A stretch of 64,000 bases of DNA from Plazaster borealis (taxonomy: Eukaryota; Echinodermata; Asteroidea; Forcipulatida; Labidiasteridae): the NCBI GenBank assembly GCA_021014325.1, contig JAJGQC010000653.1, positions 1 to 64,000 of the forward strand, given 5' to 3'. Positions 53,935-64,000 of this stretch are shown one piece after another; the first letter of the stretch is position 1; each line of letters starts with the position of its first letter. The notes beneath the pieces were generated by a model. That model searched no databases and was not told where the DNA came from. It saw nothing but the letters and a program-made list of their open reading frames with translations. The position numbers and the translations under genes were made by a program.

Positions 53935-56900
53935 AAATAAAGTAAGCTAAATAAAAATCGCTGTAAATTGGGAGTAAATTTGGAGTTGTAAGTTGAAGAA
54001 AGATGTCTTATTATTATTGTGAACTTGGAAAATAATATTTGCTACTCCAAATAAATCTTTGACAATTTTTGTTTGTCCATCGACAGGGGAGCATGAATGA
54101 CCAAGGACGCCATACATCTGATGTTATAGAGTTGTCGAAGATGACCACCCAGTCAAGATAAGTTAAACCACCGAAATATAATCATTTGATAACTGAACAG
54201 ACCACTGAATCAATATCAATTCTAATAAAAAGTAATATGTTTTTAGAAACTCTGACCATCAGAAAGGGTTTTATAACTAGGATTCCGAGACAGCGATCGA
54301 TGCGTGCCATGCAGTTAAGTTTAAACAGCTAAGCAAGAGAGGTGTGTGTAACTCTTTTTATTTTGTAGGTGAGTTACAATTTTGAGGTATTTGTTTGTAT
54401 TTCGGTCTGTAACCCAAATTTTGGTGAATTCCGTTACTTGACAAAGATGATCTGTTTTAGCTTACTTTATCTCAATTTATAGCGCTAAAAAGTTGAAATA
54501 AAGTAAGCTAAATAAAAATCGCTGTAAATTGGGAGTAAATTTGGAGTTGTAAGTTGAAGAAAGATGTCTTATTATTATTGTGAACTTGGAAAATAATATT
54601 TGCTACTCCAAATAAATCTTTGACAATTTTTGTTTGTCCATCGACAGGGGAGCATGAATGACCAAGGATGCCATACATCTGATGTTATAGAGTTGTCGAA
54701 GATGACCACCCAGTCAAGATAAGTTAAACCACCGAAATATAATCATTTGATAACTGAACAGACCACTGAATCAATATCAATTCTAATAAAAAGTAATATG
54801 TTTTTAGAAACTCTGACCATCAGAAAGGGTTTTATAACTAGGATTCCGAGACAGCGATCGATGCGTGCCATGCAGTTAAGTTTAAACAGCTAAGCAAGAG
54901 AGGTGTGTAACTCTTTTATTTTGTAGGTGAGTTACAATTTTGAGGTATTTGTTTGTATTTCGGTCTGTAACCCAAATTTTAGTGAATTCCGTTACTTGAC
55001 AAAGATGATCTGTTTTAGCTTACTTTATTTCAATTTATAGCGCTTAACAAATTGAAATAAAGTAAGCTAAATAAAAATCGCTGTAAATTGGGAGTAAATT
55101 TGGAGTTGTAAGTTGAAGAAAGATGTCTTATTATTATTGTGAACTTGGAAAATAATATTTGCTACTCCAAATAAATCTTTGACAATTTTTGTTTGTCCAT
55201 CGACAGGGGAGCATGAATGACCAAGGACGCCATACATCTGATGTTATAGAGTTGTCGAAGATGACCACCCAGTCAAGATAAGTTAAACCACCGAAATATA
55301 ATCATTTGATAACTGAATAGACCACTGAATCAATATCAATTCTAATAAAAAGTAATATGTTTTTAGAAACTCTGACCATCAGAAAGGGTTTTATAACTAG
55401 GATTCCGAGACAGCGATCGATGCGTGCCATGCAGTTAAGTTTAAACAGCTAAGCAAGAGAGGTGTGTGTAACTCTTTATTTTGTAGGTGAGTTACAATTT
55501 TGAGGTATTTGTTTGTATTTCGGTCTGTAACCCAAATTTTGGTGAATTCCGTTACTTGACAAAGATGATCTGTTTTAGCTTACTTTATTTCAATTTATAG
55601 CGCTAAAAAATTGAAATAAAGTAAGCTAAATAAAAATCGCTGTAAATTGGGAGTAAATTTGGAGTTGTAAGTTGAAGAAAGATGTCTTATTATTATTGTG
55701 AACTTGGAAAATAATATTTGCTACTCCAAATAAATCTTTGACAATTTTTGTTTGTCCATCGACAGGGGAGCATGAATGACCAAGGACGCCATACATCTGA
55801 TGTTATAGAGTTGTCGAAGATGACCACCCAGTCAAGATAAGTAACCACCGAAATATAATCATTTGATAACTGAACAGACCACTGAATCAATATCAATTCT
55901 AATAAAAAGTAATATGTTTTTAGAAACTCTGACCATCAGAAAGGGTTTTATAACTAGGATTCCGAGACAGCGATCGATGCGTGCCATGCAGTTAAGTTTA
56001 AACAGCTAAGCAAGAGAGGTGTGTGTAACTCTTTATTTTGTAGGTGAGTTACAATTTTGAGGTATTTGTTTGTATTTCGGTCTGTAACCCAAATTTTGGT
56101 GAATTCGTTACTTGACAAAGATGATCTGTTTTAGCTTACTTTATTTCAATTTATAGCGCTAAAAATTGAAATAAAGTAAGCTAAATAAAAATCGCTGTAA
56201 ATTGGGAGTAAATTTGGAGTTGTAAGTTGAAGAAAGATGTCTTATTATTATTGTGAACTTGGAAAATAATATTTGCTACTCCAAATAAATCTTTGACAAT
56301 TTTTGTTTGTCCATCGACAGGGGAGCATGAATGACCAAGGACGCCATACATCTGATGTTATAGAGTTGTCGAAGATGACCACCCAGTCAAGATAAGTAAC
56401 CACCGAAATATAATCATTTGATAACTGAACAGACCACTGAATCAATATCAATTCTAATAAAAAGTAATATGTTTTTAGAAACTCTGACCATCAGAAAGGG
56501 TTTTATAACTAGGATTCCGAGACAGCGATCGATGCGTGCCATGCAGTTAAGTTTAAACAGCTAAGCAAGAGAGGTGTGTGTAACTCTTTATTTTGTAGGT
56601 GAGTTACAATTTTGAGGTATTTGTTTGTATTTCGGTCTGTAACCCAAATTTTGGTGAATTCGTTACTTGACAAAGATGATCTGTTTTAGCTTACTTTATT
56701 TCAATTTATAGCGCTAAAAATTGAAATAAAGTAAGCTAAATAAAAATCGCTGTAAATTGGGAGTAAATTTGGAGTTGTAAGTTGAAGAAAGATGTCTTAT
56801 TATTATTGTGAACTTGGAAAATAATATTTGCTACTCCAAATAAATCTTTGACAATTTTTGTTTGTCCATCGACAGGGGAGCATGAATGACCAAGGACGCC

Positions 56901-59900
56901 ATACATCTGATGTTATAGAGTTGTCGAAGATGACCACCCAGTCAAGATAAGTAACCACCGAAATATAATCATTTGATAACTGAACAGACCACTGAATCAA
57001 TATCAATTCTAATAAAAAGTAATATGTTTTTAGAAACTCTGACCATCAGAAAGGGTTTTATAACTAGGATTCCGAGACAGCGATCGATGCGTGCCATGCA
57101 GTTAAGTTTAAACAGCTAAGCAAGAGAGGTGTGTGTAACTCTTTATTTTGTAGGTGAGTTACAATTTTGAGGTATTTGTTTGTATTTCGGTCTGTAACCC
57201 AAATTTTGGTGAATTCCGTTACTTGACAAAGATGATCTGTTTTAGCTTACTTTATTTCAATTTATAGCGCTAACAAATTGAAATAAAGTAAGCTAAATAA
57301 AAATCGCTGTAAATTGGGAGTAAATTTGGAGTTGTAAGTTGAAGAAAGATGTCTTATTATTATTGTGAACTTGGAAAATAATATTTGCTACTCCAAATAA
57401 ATCTTTGACAATTTTTGTTTGTCCATCGACAGGGGAGCATGAATGACCAAGGACGCCATACATCTGATGTTATAGAGTTGTCGAAGATGACCACCCAGTC
57501 AAGATAAGTAACCACCGAAATATAATCATTTGATAACTGAATAGACCACTGAATCAATATCAATTCTAATAAAAAGTAATATGTTTTTAGAAACTCTGAC
57601 CATCAGAAAGGGTTTTATAACTAGGATTCCGAGACAGCGATCGATGCGTGCCATGCAGTTAAGTTTAAACAGCTAAGCAAGAGAGGTGTGTGTAACTCAT
57701 TTATTTTGTAGGTGAGTTACAATTTTGAGGTATTTGTTTGTATTTCGGTCTGTAACCCAAATTTTAGTGAATTCCGTTACTTGACAAAGATGATCTGTTT
57801 TAGCTTACTTTATTTCAATTTATAGCGCTAACAAATTGAAATAAAGTAAGCTAAATAAAATCGCTGTAAATTGGGAGTAAATTTGGAGTTGTAAGTTGAA
57901 GAAAGATGTCTTATTATTATTGTGAACTTGGAAAATAATATTTGCTACTCCAAATAAATCTTTGACAATTTTTGTTTGTCCATCGACAGGGGAGCATGAA
58001 TGACCAAGGATGCCATACATCTGATGTTATAGAGTTGTCGAAGATGACCACCCAGTCAAGATAAGTAACCACCGAAATATAATCATTTGATAACTGAACA
58101 GACCACTGAATCAATATCAATTCTAATAAAAAGTAATATGTTTTTAGAAACTCTGACCATCAGAAAGGGTTTTATAACTAGGATTCCGAGACAGCGATCG
58201 ATGCGTGCCATGCAGTTAAGTTTAAACAGCTAAGCAAGAGAGGTGTGTGTAACTCTTTATTTTGTAGGTGAGTTACAATTTTGAGGTATTTGTTTGTATT
58301 TCGGTCTGTAACCCAAATTTTGGTGAATTCTGTTACTTGACAAAGATGATCTGTTTTAGCTTACTTTATTTCAATTTATAGCGCTAACAAATTGAAATAA
58401 AGTAAGCTAAATAAAAATCGCTGTAAATTGGGAGTAAATTTGGAGTTGTAAGTTGAAGAAAGATGTCTTATTATTATTGTGAACTTGGAAAATAATATTT
58501 GCTACTCCAAATAAATCTTTGACAATTTTTGTTTGTCCATCGACAGGGGAGCATGAATGACCAAGGATGCCATACATCTGATGTTATAGAGTTGTCGAAG
58601 ATGACCACCCAGTCAAGATAAGTAACCACCGAAATATAATCATTTGATAACTGAACAGACCACTGAATCAATATCAATTCTAATAAAAAGTAATATGTTT
58701 TTAGAAACTCTGACCATCAGAAAGGGTTTTATAACTAGGATTCCGAGACAGCGATCGATGCGTGCCATGCAGTTAAGTTTAAACAGCTAAGCAAGAGAGG
58801 TGTGTGTAACTCTTTTATTTTGTAGGTGAGTTACAATTTTGAGGTATTTGTTTGTATTTCGGTCTGTAACCCAAATTTTGGTGAATTCTGTTACTTGACA
58901 AAGATGATCTGTTTTAGCTTACTTTATTTCAATTTATAGCGCTAAAAATTGAAATAAAGTAAGCTAAATAAAAATCGCTGTAAATTGGGAGTAAATTTGG
59001 AGTTGTAAGTTGAAGAAAGATGTCTTATTATTATTGTGAACTTGGAAAATAATATTTGCTACTCCAAATAAATCTTTGACAATTTTTGTTTGTCCATCGA
59101 CAGGGAGCATGAATGACCAAGGATGCCATACATCTGATGTTATAGAGTTGTCGAAGATGACCACCCAGTCAAGATAAGTAACCACCGAAATATAATCATT
59201 TGATAACTGAACAGACCACTGAATCAATATCAATTCTAATAAAAAGTAATATGTTTTTAGAAACTCTGACCATCAGAAAGGGTTTTATAACTAGGATTCC
59301 GAGACAGCGATCGATGCGTGCCATGCAGTTAAGTTTAAACAGCTAAGCAAGAGAGGTGTGTGTAACTCTTATTTTGTAGGTGAGTTACAATTTTGAGGTA
59401 TTTGTTTGTATTTCGGTCTGTAACCCAAATTTTGGTGAATTCTGTTACTTGACAAAGATGATCTGTTTTAGCTTACTTTATTTCAATTTATAGCGCTAAC
59501 AAATTGAAATAAAGTAAGCTAAATAAAAATCGCTGTAAATTGGGAGTAAATTTGGAGTTGTAAGTTGAAGAAAGATGTCTTATTATTATTGTGAACTTGG
59601 AAAATAATATTTGCTACTCCAAATAAATCTTTGACAATTTTTGTTTGTCCATCGACAGGTTAGCATGAATGACCAAGGACGCCATACATCTGATGTTATA
59701 GAGTTGTCGAAGATGACCACCCAGTCAAGATAAGTAACCACCGAAATATAATCATTTGATAACTGAACAGACCACTGAATCAATATCAATTCTAATAAAA
59801 AGTAATATGTTTTTAGAAACTCTGACCATCAGAAAGGGTTTTATAACTAGGATTCCGAGACAGCGATCGATGCGTGCCATGCAGTTAAGTTTAAACAGCT

Positions 59901-62900
59901 AAGCAAGAGAGGTGTGTGTAACTCTTTTATTTTGTAGGTGAGTTACAATTTTGAGGTATTTGTTTGTATTTCGGTCTGTAACCCAAATTTTGGTGAATTC
60001 GTTACTTGACAAAGATGATCTGTTTTAGCTTACTTTATTTCAATTTATAGCGCTAAAAATTGAAATAAAGTAAGCTAAATAAAAATCGCTGTAAATTGGG
60101 AGTAAATTTGGAGTTGTAAGTTGAAGAAAGATGTCTTATTATTATTGTGAACTTGGAAAATAATATTTGCTACTCCAAATAAATCTTTGACAATTTTTGT
60201 TTGTCCATCGACAGGGAAGCATGAATGACCAAGGATGCCATACATCTGATGTTATAGAGTTGTCGAAGATGACCACCCAGTCAAGATAAGTAACCACCGA
60301 AATATAATCATTTGATAACTGAACAGACCACTGAATCAATATCAATTCTAATAAAAAGTAATATGTTTTTAGAAACTCTGACCATCAGAAAGGGTTTTAT
60401 AACTAGGATTCCGAGACAGCGATCGATGCGTGCCATGCAGTTAAGTTTAAACAGCTAAGCAAGAGAGGTGTGTGTAACTCTGATATTTTGTAGGTGAGTT
60501 ACAATTTTGAGGTATTTGTTTGTATTTCGGTCTGTAACCCAAATTTTGGTGAATTCTGTTACTTGACAAAGATGATCTGTTTTAGCTTACTTTATTTCAA
60601 TTTATAGCGCTAACAAATTGAAATAAAGTAAGCTAAATAAAAATCGCTGTAAATTGGGAGTAAATTTGGAGTTGTAAGTTGAAGAAAGATGTCTTATTAT
60701 TATTGTGAACTTGGAAAATAATATTTGCTACTCCAAATAAATCTTTGACAATTTTTGTTTGTCCATCGACAGGGGAGCATGAATGACCAAGGACGCCATA
60801 CATCTGATGTTATAGAGTTGTCGAAGATGACCACCCAGTCAAGATAAGTAACCACCGAAATATAATCATTTGATAACTGAACAGACCACTGAATCAATAT
60901 CAATTCTAATAAAAAGTAATATGTTTTTAGAAACTCTGACCATCAGAAAGGGTTTTATAACTAGGATTCCGAGACAGCGATCGATGCGTGCCATGCAGTT
61001 AAGTTTAAACAGCTAAGCAAGAGAGGTGTGTGTAACTCTTTATTTTGTAGGTGAGTTACAATTTTGAGGTATTTGTTTGTATTTCGGTCTGTAACCCAAA
61101 TTTTGGTGAATTCTGTTACTTGACAAAGATGATCTGTTTTAGCTTACTTTATTTCAATTTATAGCGCTAAAAATTGAAATAAAGTAAGCTAAATAAAAAT
61201 CGCTGTAAATTGGGAGTAAATTTGGAGTTGTAAGTTGAAGAAAGATGTCTTATTATTATTGTGAACTTGGAAAATAATATTTGCTACTCCAAATAAATCT
61301 TTGACAATTTTTGTTTGTCCATCGACAGGAGCATGAATGACCAAGGATGCCATACATCTGATGTTATAGAGTTGTCGAAGATGACCACCCAGTCAAGATA
61401 AGTAACCACCGAAATATAATCATTTGATAACTGAACAGACCACTGAATCAATATCAATTCTAATAAAAAGTAATATGTTTTTAGAAACTCTGACCATCAG
61501 AAAGGGTTTTATAACTAGGATTCCGAGACAGCGATCGATGCGTGCCATGCAGTTAAGTTTAAACAGCTAAGCAAGAGAGGTGTGTGTAACTCTTTATATT
61601 TTGTAGGTGAGTTACAATTTTGAGGTATTTGTTTGTATTTCGGTCTGTAACCCAAATTTTGGTGAATTACGTTACTTGACAAAGATGATCTGTTTTAGCT
61701 TACTTTATTTCAATTTATAGCGCTAACAAATTGAAATAAAGTAAGCTAAATAAAAATCGCTGTAAATTGGGAGTAAATTTGGAGTTGTAAGTTGAAGAAA
61801 GATGTCTTATTATTATTGTGAACTTGGAAAATAATATTTGCTACTCCAAATAAATCTTTGACAATTTTTGTTTGTCCATCGACAGGGGAGCATGAATGAC
61901 CAAGGACGCCATACATCTGATGTTATAGAGTTGTCGAAGATGACCACCCAGTCAAGATAAGTAACCACCGAAATATAATCATTTGATAACTGAATAGACC
62001 ACTGAATCAATATCAATTCTAATAAAAGTAATACGTTTTTAGAAACTCTGACCATCAGAAAGGGTTTTATAACTAGGATTCCGAGACAGCGATCGATGCG
62101 TGCCATGCAGTTAAGTTTAAACTGCTAAGCAAGAGAGGTGTGTAACTCTTTATTTTGTAGGTGAGTTACAATTTTGAGGTATTTGTTTGTATTTCGGTCT
62201 GTAACCCAAATTTTGGTGAATTCGTTACTTGACAAAGATGATCTGTTTTAGCTTACTTTATTTCAATTTATAGCGCTAACAAATTGAAATAAAGTAAGCT
62301 AAATAAAAATCGCTGTAAATTGGGAGTAAATTTGGAGTTGTAAGTTGAAGAAAGATGTCTTATTATTATTGTGAACTTGGAAAATAATATTTGCTACTCC
62401 AAATAAATCTTTGACAATTTTTGTTTGTCCATCGACAGGGGAGCATGAATGACCAAGGATGCCATACATCTGATGTTATAGAGTTGTCGAAGATGACCAC
62501 CCAGTCAAGATAAGTAACCACCGAAATATAATCATTTGATAACTGAACAGACCACTGAATCAATATCAATTCTAATAAAAAGTAATATGTTTTTAGAAAC
62601 TCTGACCATCAGAAAGGGTTTTATAACTAGGATTCCGAGACAGCGATCGATGCGTGCCATGCAGTTAAGTTTAAACAGCTAAGCAAGAGAGGTGTGTGTA
62701 ACTCTTTATATTTTGTAGGTGAGTTACAATTTTGAGGTATTTGTTTGTATTTCGGTCTGTAACCCAAATTTTGGTGAATTCTGTTACTTGACAAAGATGA
62801 TCTGTTTTAGCTTACTTTATTTCAATTTATAGTGCTAAAAATTGAAATAAAGTAAGCTAAATAAAAATCGCTGTAAATTGGGAGTAAATTTGGAGTTGTA

Positions 62901-64000
62901 AGTTGAAGAAAGATGTCTTATTATTATTGTGAACTTGGAAAATAATATTTGCTACTCCAAATAAATCTTTGACAATTTTTGTTTGTCCATCGACAGGGGA
63001 GCATGAATGACCAAGGATGCCATACATCTGATGTTATAGAGTTGTCGAAGATGACCACCCAGTCAAGATAAGTAACCACCGAAATATAATCATTTGATAA
63101 CTGAACAGACCACTGAATCAATATCAATTCTAATAAAAAGTAATATGTTTTTAGAAACTCTGACCATCAGAAAGGGTTTTATAACTAGGATTCCGAGACA
63201 GCGATCGATGCGTGCCATGCAGTTAAGTTTAAACAGCTAAGCAAGAGAGGTGTGTGTAACTCTTTTATTTTGTAGGTGAGTTACAATTTTGAGGTATTTG
63301 TTTGTATTTCGGTCTGTAACCCAAATTTTGGTGAATTCGTTACTTGACAAAGATGATCTGTTTTAGCTTACTTTATTTCAATTTATAGCGCTAAAAATTG
63401 AAATAAAGTAAGCTAAATAAAAATCGCTGTAAATTGGGAGTAAATTTGGAGTTGTAAGTTGAAGAAAGATGTCTTATTATTATTGTGAACTTGGAAAATA
63501 ATATTTGCTACTCCAAATAAATCTTTGACAATTTTTGTTTGTCCATCGACAGGGGAGCATGAATGACCAAGGATGCCATACATCTGATGTTATAGAGTTG
63601 TCGAAGATGACCACCCAGTCAAGATAAGTAACCACCGAAATATAATCATTTGATAACTGAACAGACCACTGAATCAATATCAATTCTAATAAAAAGTAAT
63701 ATGTTTTTAGAAACTCTGACCATCAGAAAGGGTTTTATAACTAGGATTCCGAGACAGCGATCGATGCGTGCCATGCAGTTAAGTTTAAACAGCTAAGCAA
63801 GAGAGGTGTGTGTAACTCTTTATTTTGTAGGTGAGTTACAATTTTGAGGTATTTGTTTGTATTTCGGTCTGTAACCCAAATTTTGGTGAATTTCGTTACT
63901 TGACAAAGATGATCTGTTTTAGCTTACTTTATTTCAATTTATAGCGCTAACAAATTGAAATAAAGTAAGCTAAATAAAAATCGCTGTAAATTGGGAGTAA
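53935..64000. repeat. ~557-bp satellite, right array (~18 units)
   Basis: Full units begin at 54,305, 54,866, 55,425, 55,982, 56,537, 57,092, 57,649, 58,206, 58,763, 59,319, 59,875, 60,431, 60,989, 61,543, 62,101, 62,655, 63,213 and 63,769 (the last cut by the window edge). A partial unit (53,935-54,304) starts inside the right arm of the palindrome. The first three units share AAGTTAAACCACC where the others have AAGTAACCACC, an edge subfamily. Same orientation as the left array. Confidence 0.97.

Noticed and set aside
61813..62106. 97-codon extended frame in one satellite unit
   Set aside because: Caused by a single-base loss in the AAAAAG run and a nearby substitution in that unit only.

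Overview
This is a eukaryotic, almost entirely non-coding and strongly repetitive window. The tRNA-derived SINE at 5.52-5.86 kb, the many foldback elements of the 'CCCAATTTCATAGAGCTGCT' type, a non-LTR reverse transcriptase relic and collagen-type Gly-X-Y exon copies suggest a marine invertebrate deuterostome, most likely an echinoderm. That placement is inference from repeat style, not from a diagnostic gene. No complete protein-coding gene is visible. What protein signal exists is relic, candidate single exons, or duplicated exon fragments.

Layout. 1-2.94 kb: end of a ~557-bp satellite array. 3.3-4.86 kb: frameshifted LINE reverse transcriptase. 5.5 kb: SINE. 6.6-7.35 kb: 108-bp minisatellite, open on the minus strand. 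8.1-9.4 kb: two foldback elements with tRNA-like arms. 11.4-14.3 kb: two promoter-like sites and a 1.05-kb foldback with a perfect 9-bp target-site duplication (TSD). 15.6-17.4 and 24.65-26.45 kb: direct copies of a 1.8-kb segment. Between them, 17.95-24.51 kb is bounded by 31-bp inverted repeats and carries the recurrent motif GTTTCGGAGGTTAC. 25.7-39.48 kb: three tandem copies of a ~4.8-kb higher-order unit, each with a collagen exon copy, exon-like cassettes and a terminal ~34-bp minisatellite. 39.5-52.5 kb: nested foldback and MITE-like elements, including one element inserted into another with a perfect 9-bp TSD, and a second segmental duplication. 52.56-53.93 kb: six ~237-bp tandem units that abut the second satellite array (53.94-64 kb) at the satellite's internal palindrome.

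The features do not form a pathway. The window reads as a satellite-flanked, repeat-dense region where foldback DNA elements, tandem amplification and segmental duplication have copied short exon fragments. The best leads are the palindrome-bearing satellite and its breakpoints, the 31-bp-IR candidate element with its dispersed motif, the phase-compatible exon pair repeated in the 4.8-kb units, and two foldback families that share TAG termini and 9-bp TSDs.
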